The translations under genes and the position numbers were made by a program. 64,000 nucleotides of DNA, taken from UBA7957 sp965222695 (GTDB lineage: Bacteria; Pseudomonadota; Gammaproteobacteria; Granulosicoccales; Granulosicoccaceae). The stretch lies in assembly GCA_965222695.1 (NCBI GenBank), contig OZ244967.1, positions 2,356,001 through 2,420,000 on the forward strand. Direction: 5' to 3'. Positions 9,693 through 17,991 of this stretch are shown here, piece by piece (positions within the stretch are counted from its first letter, which is position 1; the number at the start of each line of letters is the position of its first letter). The notes below the pieces were generated by a model. That model did no database searches, was not told where the DNA came from, and saw only the letters and a list, made by a program, of their open reading frames with translations.

Positions 9693-10322
9693 CTAAGTTA
9701 AGAATGGATTGGTGGCCCGCTCTTCGCCGATCGTGGTAGTGGGGCCGTGCCCCGATATCACCTGCACGTCATCACCCAGGGGAAACAGTTGCTGATGAAT
9801 GGAGCTGATCAACGATTGGTGATCCCCTTTGGGAAAATCGGTACGGCCGATCGATCCTTTGAAAAGGACATCACCAACGATCGCAACACGATTCTGCGGG
9901 TGGAAAAAAACCACATGGCCCGGGGTATGACCAGGGCAATGGCGCACCTCCAGAATCTCTTCACCGACCGAGACCCTATCACCCTGAGCCAGCCAGCGAC
10001 CGGGTTCAAACCGTTCGGCCATGGGGAAGCCAAACATTTTAGACTGCGCCGGCAGATCATCGATCCAGAACTTGTCATCGGGATGAGGGCCTTCGATGGG
10101 AAGGTTCTGTTCCCGAGCAAGCCGTCCCGCACCTCCCGCATGATCGATATGGGCATGGGTTATCAGGATTTTTTCCAGGGTCAGTCCTTGCTTTTCCACT
10201 TCCGAGAGGATTCGGTCGATATCACCGCCCGGATCTATAACCGCCGCTTTTTTACTCTTCTCGCACGCGACCAGAGTGCAATTCTGCTCGAAATCCGTTA
10301 CCGGTATGATGGTAAATTGCAT
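9693..10322 (-). CDS. Metallo-beta-lactamase-fold hydrolase (glyoxalase II-like, YcbL type)
   Basis: A 209-aa protein with the HxHxDH metal motif at residues 56-61 (THAHIDHAGG). Further ligands are seen in HCPGHTPGH (near 130-137), in GDVLFKGSIGRTD (near 150) and in the C-terminal SGHGPTT. This is the compact glyoxalase II-like group, lacking the C-terminal helical domain of full GloB. It may hydrolyse S-lactoylglutathione or another thioester in the cytoplasm. Only 13 bases separate its stop from the end of the convergent aminotransferase gene. The nearby rhodanese gene on the same strand could point to sulfur or thiol chemistry, but a hairpin lies between the two genes. Confidence 0.9.
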   Translation of the reverse strand: MQFTIIPVTDFEQNCTLVACEKSKKAAVIDPGGDIDRILSEVEKQGLTLEKILITHAHIDHAGGAGRLAREQNLPIEGPHPDDKFWIDDLPAQSKMFGFPMAERFEPGRWLAQGDRVSVGEEILEVRHCPGHTPGHVVFFHPQNRVAIVGDVLFKGSIGRTDFPKGDHQSLISSIHQQLFPLGDDVQVISGHGPTTTIGEERATNPFLT

Positions 10323-10462
10323 AATCAGATGTTTTTCTTAAGAACTAAAAACGAGAGCCAAGGCAAAATCAACCAGCTCGCTGCTGGAATGCATATTATG
10401 CTAAATCGATACTGGTGGTCCATCAACTTTATCTCGAAATGAGTCTATCGATGGCTTAATTG

Positions 10463-10487
10463 CGGCACCCCAGGGTGTGGGGTGCCG
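10463..10487 (-). terminator. Perfect 9-bp hairpin, probable terminator or attenuator
   Basis: CGGCACCCC and GGGGTGCCG form a perfect inverted repeat with a 7-base loop. It lies just after the rhodanese stop and before the metallo-hydrolase start on the minus strand. A strong T run is missing on either strand, so termination may be inefficient. Confidence 0.5.
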
Positions 10488-10498
10488 ATTATTCTGAG

Positions 10499-10846
10499 TT
10501 AAGCGGCGACACTGCCTGACTCAGTTGGCAGACCCGCCTCTGACCAGTCTTCTTTACCTTCAGCATATTCCGCCACATTGCTATAGCCCAACGACACCAG
10601 GGTCTGTGCCGCTATGCGTGAGTTTTTACAAGGCGTGTTTGCGCAATAAACCACGATGAAGGCCTCTTTCTCTGGGAACACGGTTTCGGCACGGTCACGG
10701 ACTTCGTCGTGAGCCAGCAGCATGGCACCGGGCAGGTGTGATTCACGGTAGTACTTTTCAGGCAGCGCCTCAACCAGGTGCATCTTTGTTCCAGCCTTGA
10801 TGTGGGCATATAGGTCGTCCCGATGGATAGTTCTATAGGTATTCAT
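10499..10846 (-). CDS. Rhodanese-like domain protein
   Basis: A 115-aa single-domain rhodanese fold. The active-site loop is VVYCANTPCKNS with the presumed catalytic Cys at residue 68; the loop carries a second Cys (73). The ESHLPGAMLLAHDEV segment matches the usual rhodanese 'GHIPGA' motif. It may transfer sulfane sulfur or act as a sulfur sensor; no leader peptide is present, so it should be cytoplasmic. The start is well supported by AAAGGAGA upstream. It is divergently transcribed from a MarR gene and shares an operator-rich intergenic region with it, so MarR control is likely. Confidence 0.9.
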   Translation of the reverse strand: MNTYRTIHRDDLYAHIKAGTKMHLVEALPEKYYRESHLPGAMLLAHDEVRDRAETVFPEKEAFIVVYCANTPCKNSRIAAQTLVSLGYSNVAEYAEGKEDWSEAGLPTESGSVAA

Positions 10847-10876
10847 GATATTTCTCCTTTCGGTTTAGTAGGACTT

Positions 10877-10928
10877 ATTTAGTTGCAACTACAACTATAA
10901 TGTAAATATCTTGTAGTTGCAACTGCAA
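10877..10928. promoter_or_regulatory. Divergent promoter with two palindromic operators (TAGTTGCAACTA)
   Basis: A perfect palindrome TAGTTGCAACTA lies at 10880-10891, and a near-copy TAGTTGCAACTG at 10914-10925, 34 bp centre to centre. The second extends to an 18-bp near-palindrome, 10911-10928. On the minus strand a good promoter for the rhodanese gene overlaps both: -35 TTGCAA at 10917-10922, a 17-bp spacer, and -10 TATAGT at 10894-10899. On the plus strand TTGCAA (10883-10888) and TATCTT (10907-10912) with an 18-bp spacer could serve the MarR gene. Each operator would cover one promoter's -35, which suggests repression of both genes by the adjacent MarR protein (inference). Confidence 0.7.
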
Positions 10929-10952
10929 CCATAATGGTCTAGACTGATAAGT

Positions 10953-11396
10953 ATGAAAAAAATACCGGATGAGATCACAATTGACGCCTGGGCCAGATTA
11001 GTCCGGGCTCAGCAGTTGCTGCTAGAGAGAGTCGAAGCTGAGCTGAAGCGGGCCGGTCTTCCTCCGCTGCGCTGGTACGATGTGCTGATCGAACTGCATC
11101 GGGTTCCCGAGGGTTTGCGCCAGTTTGAGATTGGCGAGGCGGTTTTGTTGAACAAATACAATGTTTCGCGGCTACTCGACCGCCTGGAGAGAGAGGGGCT
11201 CATTACCCGGCATGTCTGCGAGAGTGACGCTCGGGGGGCTCAGGTTCTGATAACCGGCAAAGGCAATGAATTGTTAAAACAAATGTGGAAAATTTATGGT
11301 AATGCGATTGACGAGCATTTCGGCCGGTACCTGAGCAAAAAGGATGTCAGCTCGCTCTCGGCGTTGTTGTGCAAACTTCCCGGTGTGTGTCGATGA
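10953..11396 (+). CDS. MarR family transcriptional regulator
   Basis: A 147-aa winged-helix protein. It has the MarR-type recognition region (QFEIGEAVLLNKYNVSRLLDRLEREGLI) and the wing RHVCESDARGAQVLITGKG, flanked by dimerisation helices. The Asp-Ala-Arg-Gly of the wing matches the usual DxRxxx arm of the family. The upstream intergenic palindromes are its probable binding sites, giving autoregulation plus control of the divergent rhodanese gene. A single Cys in the wing (CESDARG) and a C-terminal Cys could permit thiol sensing, which would fit a rhodanese target, but that is inference. Confidence 0.9.
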   Translation: MKKIPDEITIDAWARLVRAQQLLLERVEAELKRAGLPPLRWYDVLIELHRVPEGLRQFEIGEAVLLNKYNVSRLLDRLEREGLITRHVCESDARGAQVLITGKGNELLKQMWKIYGNAIDEHFGRYLSKKDVSSLSALLCKLPGVCR

Positions 11397-11417
11397 TCGT
11401 TTTCAGCAAACGAAACC

Positions 11418-11447
11418 TTGACAAATACATGATAGGTGTATATACAC
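11418..11447 (+). promoter_or_regulatory. Promoter with overlapping palindromic operator GTGTATATACAC
   Basis: TTGACA (11418-11423), a 17-bp spacer and TATACA (11441-11446) make a near-consensus sigma70 promoter. The perfect palindrome GTGTATATACAC (11436-11447) covers the -10, so a bound repressor would block polymerase. The predicted transcription start (about 11453) falls at the ATG of the following gene. Confidence 0.8.
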
Positions 11448-11453
11448 TATACT

Positions 11454-11921
11454 ATGCATGAAAAGAAACACACCCGTGATCTCAAAATATGCCAGGAAAT
11501 CGGCCAGACATGCGCCATGTTCAATCTGCGCAAGGCGTCGAGGGCTGTGACCCAGGTTTACGAGGAGATCATGAAACCCAGCGGTATATTGCCAACCCAG
11601 TTCACCCTGTTGGTTGTAACCCGATCCATGGGACCGGTCGCCATTTCCAGGATGGCGGAGGTATTAGTGATGGATCGCACGACACTGACACGCAACCTGA
11701 GGCCCCTCGAGCGGGAAGGACTGGTGACGGTAAAACCCAGCAGGCATGACAGGCGGACACGGGAGGTGAATCTAACGAAGAAAGGACTGAGACGCCTGGA
11801 TCTGGCCATACCTCTATGGAAAGAGGCGCAACAGAAGATAAGAACATCGCTGGGTGAAAGCCGGCTTGATCAAATGATCAAAGATCTGACAGCGGTTGTG
11901 AACAGTGCTGTAATGACATGA
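11454..11921 (+). CDS. MarR family transcriptional regulator of the MMPL export operon
   Basis: A protein of about 155 aa. The conserved opening CQEIGQTCAMFNLRKASRAVT leads into a winged helix with VAISRMAEVLVMDRTTLTRNLRPLEREGLV and the wing SRHDRRTREVNLTKKG. The ATG at 11454 lies at the predicted transcription start, so the message may be leaderless. The GTG at 11436 lies inside the -10 and cannot be the start if that promoter is used; Met28 of the longest frame (11517) is another option. Copies of the same palindrome before this gene and before the exporter gene suggest that it represses itself and the export operon. The inducer is unknown, probably a hydrophobic compound. Confidence 0.9.
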   Translation: MHEKKHTRDLKICQEIGQTCAMFNLRKASRAVTQVYEEIMKPSGILPTQFTLLVVTRSMGPVAISRMAEVLVMDRTTLTRNLRPLEREGLVTVKPSRHDRRTREVNLTKKGLRRLDLAIPLWKEAQQKIRTSLGESRLDQMIKDLTAVVNSAVMT

Positions 11922-11945
11922 GTCGTTTAATGACAATGAATAAAT

Positions 11946-11957
11946 GTGTATATACAC
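11946..11957. promoter_or_regulatory. Second GTGTATATACAC palindrome
   Basis: An exact copy of the 12-bp palindrome found over the MarR promoter, located 24 bases after the MarR stop and about 170 bases before the exporter gene. It may be an auxiliary operator or support looping between sites. Confidence 0.6.
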
Positions 11958-12088
11958 TTAGTAGAACTGATTACCAATACAGTCACTATCAATGCAAGCA
12001 CGAGAAGATTCCGCTTTTAAAATTGATAAACACAGGCCGGTACCGTTCCGAGTTGCATTCCTCACTCTGTTTTATATTTTACTAATAG

Positions 12089-12100
12089 GTGCATATACAC
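12089..12100. promoter_or_regulatory. Third operator (GTGCATATACAC) before the exporter gene
   Basis: One mismatch from the palindrome at 11436 and 11946. It lies just upstream of the exporter start, next to a -10-like TATATG (12101-12106), with TTTACT (12078-12083) 17 bp upstream as a possible -35. The site would therefore sit in the promoter spacer, fitting repression. Confidence 0.65.
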
Positions 12101-12115
12101 TATATGGAGAGCAAG

Positions 12116-14536
12116 ATGAATAGAAGCGATGGGAGTAAATTACCGGCACGGCGTTTTTTCTTGTTGGTAACGGCCTGGCCGAAGAGCATCTTCGGTCTGG
12201 GTCTGTTGTTTATCATTGGATCTGCGATCTTTGTCCCGCAGTTGCAAAAGGATACCCGGTCGGACGCCTTTCTGCCCGACGATGAACCCGCATTGGTCTA
12301 TCGTGACCAGATAAAGGAGATCTTTGGCCTCACCGATCCCATGGTGATTGCAGTGGAGAACCAGGGTATGGAGGGTGTCTTCAATCCACACACTCTCGAA
12401 CTGGTGGAATGGCTGACGCGCGAGATTGGTAACTTACCCAACGTGGATCCCGATCGGGTCACCAGCCTTGCAACCGAGAACAATATCACCGGTAATGAGG
12501 AGGGTATGCTGGTTGAACCCTTCTGGGAAAACACTCCGGTTACCCAAGCGGAGGCTGACCGGGTTCGACTGGCGGTGATGGATTTCCCGCTCTACCTTGG
12601 GAGTCTGGTTGCGGAGGATGGCAGCGCCACCCTGATTACCGCAGAGGTGCTCGATCAAACAGCCTCACATCCACTCTACCAGGCGCTGTTGCAACTTGCC
12701 GATCGAGCGCCAAAGGCCGATGGCGAGCAGATTCATGTAGCTGGAGAGGGTGCTGTCAGCGGCTACCTGGGCAGTTATATCGACACCGATGCGCAGCGGC
12801 TGAATCCGCTGGCGGCTCTGATCATTACCACCATACTGTTGCTGGCTTTTCGTACCCTGCGCGGCGCCTTGCTGCCTTATCTGGTTGTTATGGCAACGGT
12901 GGTGTCAGCTCTGGGTACCATGGCGGCGGCGGGAGTTAATTTCTTTGTCATCACCAATGGACTGCTGCCGGTGCTGATCGGCATTGCTGTGGCCGATTCC
13001 ATCCATATCTTCAGCCGGTACTACGAGGAGAAGGCGGGGGACACTGATGCGGACCGGCGGGAGATAGTCGTGCGTGCCATGGTCCATATGTGGCGTCCTG
13101 TCACCATGACCACTCTTACCACCCAGGCCGGTTTTCTGGGCCTGTACCTGGCTTCGGTAATGCCGCCGATGAAGTATTTTGGTCTTTTTGCCATCATTGG
13201 CGTGGGCGCGGCCTGGCTTTTTTCAATCACGGTGGTTCCCGCCTGGTTGAGTCTGTTGAAACCTAAGCCGAGCTCAGCATACCGTCCAACGCCTGTTCAG
13301 CAGAGAACAGAGGTTGACGCCTTTGGTCGTCTGATGACCCGTTTAGGCACTGCAATACTGAATCGCCCCGGACTGTTGTTGACTGCCGCTGTTGCGGTGG
13401 GCGTAACCGGGATCCATGGCGCCACCCGGCTGGAACTCAATGAGGAACGCATCCGTGTATTCCAGAACGACGAACCGATCGTCCGGGCGGACAGCACCAT
13501 CAATCGCCTCTTCGATGGCGTGCACTATCTCGACATCCTGATCGAGACGGATGAGAACGAGGCTATATTCCGGCCGCAGAATCTTCAGCGTATCGAGGCC
13601 TTGCAGCGCTATCTCGAAACATTGCCCCACGTTGGTGGAACGACCTCAGTGGTGGATTACCTGAAACAGATGAACCGTTCTCTGAATGGCGGAGCGAAGG
13701 AAAGCTATCGCCTGCCGGATAAGAGAGAGCTGATCGCGCAGTACTTCCTGCTCTACTCCGTCAGCGGTGATCCCACCGATTTTCAGGAGGAGGTGGACTA
13801 CGAATACCGGCTCGCCAATATCAGGGTCAGTCTTGATTCGGGGAAATATTCAAATGAAAAGGTGGTGATCGAGGCCGCCCAGAACTATATCGATCAGCAT
13901 TTCAACACACCGGGGATATCGGCCAGCCTCTCCGGGCGGGTAGATGTTGACTATCACTGGATTCAGCGCCTTGGCGAGACCAATTGGGGCAGCGTGACGG
14001 TTGCACTGCTCCTGGTCTGGCTGATGGCCACCCTTGCCTTTCGTTCCCTGGTGGCCGGTGTCATTACAGTCATACCAGTGTCCCTGACTGTATTGCTGGT
14101 CTACGCAGTCATGGCGTTCAGTGGCATTTGGCTCTCCATCAGCACCTCCATGTTTGCCGCTATCGCCATCGGTCTGGGTGTGGACTTTGCCGTGCACACC
14201 GTGGAACGCCTGCAGGTGCTGCTGCGTGATGAAGCACGTCCTCTTGATGAATCTATTGAATTGCTGTTCGCCTCCACCGGCCGGGCACTGCTGTTCAACT
14301 TTCTTGCGCTGGCGCTGGGCTTTGGTGTCCTGGCCATCAGCAAGGTCGTGGTGTTACAGGAGTTCGGCATCATTGTCGCCCTGGCTGTCTGCCTCAGCTT
14401 TTTAGGCAGTTTGACCCTGATACCGGCGATGGTGAAACTATTCCGGCCTCGTTTTCTGGGTTTTAAAAGCGCACCTCGACCCGAATTGAATCAACCCCGG
14501 GCAACAAAGTCCGGCCCCGGATATATCACCCGGTAG
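12116..14536 (+). CDS. RND/MMPL-family exporter
   Basis: An 806-aa membrane protein. The ATG at 12116 is chosen because GGAG lies six bases upstream; upstream GTG/ATG codons at 12089 and 12104 lie in the operator or lack a ribosome site. It has two halves, each with one helix, a periplasmic domain and a cluster of helices, giving about 12 in all. The conserved TM4-like segments are seen as GIAVADSIHIFSRYYEE and IGLGVDFAVHTVERLQ. This is the MMPL/hopanoid-transporter-like group of RND proteins, which move lipids or hydrophobic compounds without a TolC partner. The following LolA-like protein and beta-barrel suggest a route across the envelope. The cargo is not known. Confidence 0.9.
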   Translation: MNRSDGSKLPARRFFLLVTAWPKSIFGLGLLFIIGSAIFVPQLQKDTRSDAFLPDDEPALVYRDQIKEIFGLTDPMVIAVENQGMEGVFNPHTLELVEWLTREIGNLPNVDPDRVTSLATENNITGNEEGMLVEPFWENTPVTQAEADRVRLAVMDFPLYLGSLVAEDGSATLITAEVLDQTASHPLYQALLQLADRAPKADGEQIHVAGEGAVSGYLGSYIDTDAQRLNPLAALIITTILLLAFRTLRGALLPYLVVMATVVSALGTMAAAGVNFFVITNGLLPVLIGIAVADSIHIFSRYYEEKAGDTDADRREIVVRAMVHMWRPVTMTTLTTQAGFLGLYLASVMPPMKYFGLFAIIGVGAAWLFSITVVPAWLSLLKPKPSSAYRPTPVQQRTEVDAFGRLMTRLGTAILNRPGLLLTAAVAVGVTGIHGATRLELNEERIRVFQNDEPIVRADSTINRLFDGVHYLDILIETDENEAIFRPQNLQRIEALQRYLETLPHVGGTTSVVDYLKQMNRSLNGGAKESYRLPDKRELIAQYFLLYSVSGDPTDFQEEVDYEYRLANIRVSLDSGKYSNEKVVIEAAQNYIDQHFNTPGISASLSGRVDVDYHWIQRLGETNWGSVTVALLLVWLMATLAFRSLVAGVITVIPVSLTVLLVYAVMAFSGIWLSISTSMFAAIAIGLGVDFAVHTVERLQVLLRDEARPLDESIELLFASTGRALLFNFLALALGFGVLAISKVVVLQEFGIIVALAVCLSFLGSLTLIPAMVKLFRPRFLGFKSAPRPELNQPRATKSGPGYITR

Positions 14537-14625
14537 CTTTTATAGGCCCGTATCTGAACGAAGATACCGGCACAATTATCTTTTCCCCGGATGAAACATC
14601 CGGGCTGACAAAGGAGATCTGACTT

Positions 14626-15465
14626 ATGACGAAAAAGATGAAAACAGATAAACGGCCAACCGCATTGATCACAGGTGGTTCCAAGGGTATAGGCCATGAG
14701 CTGGCGAGGCAGTTTGCCATGCATGGCCACGATCTGGTGCTGGTGGCACGCAGTCCGGCTGAACTCGAAAACGCAGCCGCACGACTGAAAAACGAGCAGG
14801 GTGGAGAGGTGGAGACCGTTGCACTCGACCTGACCGATATCGATGCACCACTTGCGCTTTATAAACAACTGGCGTCAAAGAGTGTTGAGATCGATGTGCT
14901 GGTGAACAATGCAGGCAGTGGCGACGTCGGACCATTTATTGCGAGTGATCTTGAACGGCAGCTGGCGATGCTGCAGCTCAATATGGTTTCGCTCACTGCA
15001 CTCACTCGCCTGTTTCTTCCCGGTATGATCGAAAGAGGTGAAGGACGCATTCTGAATGTCGCATCCCTGGCCGCCCATTTCGCCGGCGGTTCCAACTGGT
15101 CAAGCTACGTGGCATCGAAACACTATGTGTTGGCCTTCAGCCGCGGGCTGGCAAAGGAGCTTCGGGCTAGCGGAGTCAAAGTCACGGCATTGTGCCCAGG
15201 GCCGACGGCGACGGCATTTGTCGGTCAGGCAGGTGCGGAAGCTATGCCGATCTACCGCTGGTTGCCCAAGATCGATGCCTCGAAGGTGGCCCTTGCCGGT
15301 TATCATGCCAGCACGGCGGGGCGAACGGTTTTGGTGCCTGGCCTGCTCAACAAGCTGCTTGCATTCTTAGGCGAGCTGCCGCCTCGCGCCATTGCTCAGT
15401 CGGTATTTGACCATCTCTCACGCAACCCACCTCAAACCAAGACAGAGACCGGGAGAGTGACATGA
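14626..15465 (+). CDS. Short-chain dehydrogenase/reductase
   Basis: A 279-aa SDR with a good ribosome site (AAGGAGAT). It has the cofactor motif TGGSKGIG near residues 16-23, the NNAG segment (VNNAGSGDVG), and the catalytic Ser and YxxxK in SNWSSYVASKHYV. It resembles the DltE-like/estradiol-17-beta-dehydrogenase-like cytoplasmic SDRs. It sits between the exporter and the LolA-like gene and ends in an ATGA overlap with the latter. It may therefore modify the exported molecule or a lipid precursor (inference). Confidence 0.9.
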   Translation: MTKKMKTDKRPTALITGGSKGIGHELARQFAMHGHDLVLVARSPAELENAAARLKNEQGGEVETVALDLTDIDAPLALYKQLASKSVEIDVLVNNAGSGDVGPFIASDLERQLAMLQLNMVSLTALTRLFLPGMIERGEGRILNVASLAAHFAGGSNWSSYVASKHYVLAFSRGLAKELRASGVKVTALCPGPTATAFVGQAGAEAMPIYRWLPKIDASKVALAGYHASTAGRTVLVPGLLNKLLAFLGELPPRAIAQSVFDHLSRNPPQTKTETGRVT

Positions 15466-16262
15466 ATAGACTCGTTGCAACCCTTATCCCGCTAACCCTG
15501 TTATTACCTTCACTGCTGATTGCCGCAGAGCTGCCCGGTGGGGACGAAATTGCAAAACGGATCAATGCGCGTAATGAAGGGGTCGCGGTTTCCCGCAAGC
15601 TGACCATGCAAATGACAGACCGCACCGGTAAGACGCGTATCCGTGACACCCGTGCCTTTCGCAAATACTTCGGCGATGAAAAGCGCACCGTCATCTTCTA
15701 TCAGCAACCCAAGAGTGTGAAAGGCACGGCCTTTCTAACCTGGGACTATCCCCGGACAGAGCAGGATGACGACCAATGGCTCTACCTCCCCGCCATGCGC
15801 AAGGTGCGGCGAATATCCGCCGCGGACCGTGGTGACTATTTTCTCGGTACTGATCTGAGCTACGAGGATATCAAGCTGGAGAGCCGGATCGGGATAGATG
15901 ACTACAGGCGCAAGACCCTGGGTGAAAACGAAGTGGATGGCCACCATTGTTACATCCTCGAGTCGCTGCCGGTAGACGCCGCAACGGCAAAGGAACTGGG
16001 TTATGGAAAGATCGAACAGTGCGTGGACAGCAAGATCTGGATTGTACGCAAGGCGAAGATGTGGGATGTGAATATGAACCCCTTGAAGACCGTCTATTTC
16101 TCTGATATCCGTGAGGTACAGGGGATCTGGACACAACACCGCATCGAAGTCGAGAACCACAAGACCGGCCACCGCACCAGCTTCCGGTTCAGCGATGTGG
16201 ACTACCAGGGCGGTGTCAGGGATGAGCTGTTTACCCAGAACGCCCTGCGCAGAGGGCTGTGA
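15462..16262 (+). CDS. LolA-like outer membrane lipoprotein-sorting family protein
   Basis: A 266-aa protein whose ATG overlaps the SDR stop. A signal peptide (LVATLIPLTLLLPSLLIAA) precedes a LolA/LppX-like half-barrel domain. Family hallmarks are the DDQWLYLPAMRKVRRI segment, DRGDYFLGTDLSYEDI and the C-terminal SDVDYQGGVRDELFTQNALRR. Such proteins often sit next to MMPL exporters and are thought to carry hydrophobic cargo through the periplasm; this is family knowledge and has not been shown for this gene. Its stop overlaps the next start as GTGA. Confidence 0.9.
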   Translation: MNRLVATLIPLTLLLPSLLIAAELPGGDEIAKRINARNEGVAVSRKLTMQMTDRTGKTRIRDTRAFRKYFGDEKRTVIFYQQPKSVKGTAFLTWDYPRTEQDDDQWLYLPAMRKVRRISAADRGDYFLGTDLSYEDIKLESRIGIDDYRRKTLGENEVDGHHCYILESLPVDAATAKELGYGKIEQCVDSKIWIVRKAKMWDVNMNPLKTVYFSDIREVQGIWTQHRIEVENHKTGHRTSFRFSDVDYQGGVRDELFTQNALRRGL

Positions 16263-17599
16263 AAACCGACATTGCAACTATGGGTTTGGTCATCGGCCTC
16301 TGTACTGCGGTGACTTACCCCGTGGTTGCAGTCGAATCAGAAATAACGCATCTGCTGTCGGGACGCTGGGCGGGGAAGAAAGATGCGCGTAAATCCCAAA
16401 TGCTGGATCTGACCTGGCTGCCGGAAGCCCGGTTGCGGTTTGATAACGGCGGGCGCCTGACCGGACTCGCCCGTTTTCGCCTTCAGCCGGTGGACGGAAT
16501 GCGCCCAGCCGATCTGCAAGGCGAGAGCTATAGCGCCACCACCCGGCCGGCTCTGATAGGCAAAAATGCCGAAGTGGAACTGCGTGAACTCTATTACGAA
16601 CGCCCTCTGGCCGATTGGTATCTCACCCTCGGCAAACAGCAGATTGTCTGGGGCAAGGCGGATGGTCTTAAGGTGCTGGATGTGGTCAATCCCCAGTCCT
16701 TCAAGGAGTTCATTCTGGAGGATTTCGAACAATCCCGCATGCCGCTATGGAGCCTCAATGCGGAGCGCTCGTTTTATAGCCGGCTGGGTGGTGACTGGAC
16801 CCTGCAGCTGCTATGGCTTCCCGATCAGACCTATAATACATTGCCGGAGCTGGGTGGCACATTCGCCTTCACCTCACCGCGATTTGTGCCCCAGGCACCC
16901 GCGGGAATTACCGTTAGGCTAATCGATCCTGAGCGGCCAAACGACACTGTAGCGGATTCGGACGCCGGCCTGCGAGTCAGCGGTTTTGTCAGCGGTTGGG
17001 ATCTCTCGCTGAACTATCTCTATCAATACAATAACCAACCGGTGTTGCATCAACGATTAACATATGGAGCTGCACCCGTACTGGAGATAAAGCCACGCTA
17101 CAACCGAACCCATCTGTTTGGCGGCACATTCAGTCGTGCCCTGGGTCACTGGGTATTGAGAGGAGAGCTCGGTTACTTCAGCGATCGCCACTTTGTTACC
17201 CAGGATCCTCAGGATGGTGATGGCGTGGCCGAATCAGCGGAACTCAGCTATGTACTGGGTCTCGACTGGTCCGGACTTGCGGATACCTTTATCAGCGCCC
17301 AGCTGTTTCAGAGCCGGTTGCCCGACTATAGCGATGGCATCAATCGCCCGGAGCGCGATACGAGCTTCACTTTCCTCGTGCGGCGGGAATTTTGGAATGA
17401 CACCCTGACAGCACAGCTGCTGTGGATCGTCAACAACAACGACGGGGATGGGGTGATCAGGCCAAAGGTCCGTTACGAATTGGATGATGATATCAGCCTC
17501 GGGGCCGGTGCCTCTATCTTTTATGGTGATAAGGAGGGCCTGTTCGGCCAGTTCGATGACAATGACAGACTACTGGTGAGTGTTGAGTTGGGTTTTTAA
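16259..17599 (+). CDS. Outer membrane beta-barrel protein (DUF1302-like)
   Basis: A 446-aa protein with a GTG start overlapping the upstream TGA. An N-terminal hydrophobic stretch (MGLVIGLCTAVTYPVVAVE) looks like a signal peptide. The rest is rich in alternating beta strands and aromatic residues, with the family-like segment GKQQIVWGKADGLKVLDVVNPQ and a C-terminal strand ending in Phe (LLVSVELGF), as expected for BAM-dependent barrels. It should form the outer membrane component of the MMPL/LolA-like export or uptake route. The DUF1302 assignment is by resemblance and should be treated as tentative. Confidence 0.8.
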   Translation: MKTDIATMGLVIGLCTAVTYPVVAVESEITHLLSGRWAGKKDARKSQMLDLTWLPEARLRFDNGGRLTGLARFRLQPVDGMRPADLQGESYSATTRPALIGKNAEVELRELYYERPLADWYLTLGKQQIVWGKADGLKVLDVVNPQSFKEFILEDFEQSRMPLWSLNAERSFYSRLGGDWTLQLLWLPDQTYNTLPELGGTFAFTSPRFVPQAPAGITVRLIDPERPNDTVADSDAGLRVSGFVSGWDLSLNYLYQYNNQPVLHQRLTYGAAPVLEIKPRYNRTHLFGGTFSRALGHWVLRGELGYFSDRHFVTQDPQDGDGVAESAELSYVLGLDWSGLADTFISAQLFQSRLPDYSDGINRPERDTSFTFLVRREFWNDTLTAQLLWIVNNNDGDGVIRPKVRYELDDDISLGAGASIFYGDKEGLFGQFDDNDRLLVSVELGF

Positions 17600-17603
17600 G
17601 AGA

Positions 17604-17847
17604 TATGCGGTGGTCTTCTCTGTCGATGAGAAAAGCCATACAAGCCTTAGATCGAACACAGCCTGGGCTGCCGATGAAAGCCGCACGGGCGAGAACTATG
17701 ACCCATGACTACAAACGTCATGGCACAAGCACCTTGTTTGCGGCATTGAGTGTTTTCACGGGAGGGGTTATCGGTGAATGCAAGCCGCGGCATCGTCATC
17801 AGGAATTCCTATCGTTTCTCAAGACCGCGGGTCGGGTAAATCCTTAA
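17604..17847 (+). pseudogene. IS630-family transposase remnant
   Basis: An internal transposase fragment of about 80 codons. The segment ALDRTQPGLPMKAARARTMT, then HDYKRHGTSTLFAALSVFTG and RHRHQEFLSFLK, match the DDE region of IS630-type transposases. The preceding VVFSVDEKS motif, carrying the first catalytic Asp, is present in a different frame, so a frameshift separates them. N- and C-terminal parts are missing. It abuts the stop of the barrel gene and marks the left edge of the AT-rich accessory region. Confidence 0.8.
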
Positions 17848-17991
17848 AATGTTCCTTAAGATAAGCAATTGAGTCGATGGGTAGATTTTGTTTCAATGGA
17901 GTTCCCTATAAAAACGTCGAAACTCCAAGTGTAGTTAATACGCTCAGATTCGCTTCACTGCTTCATGCGATTGCCCTGGGCAATAAAGCAA

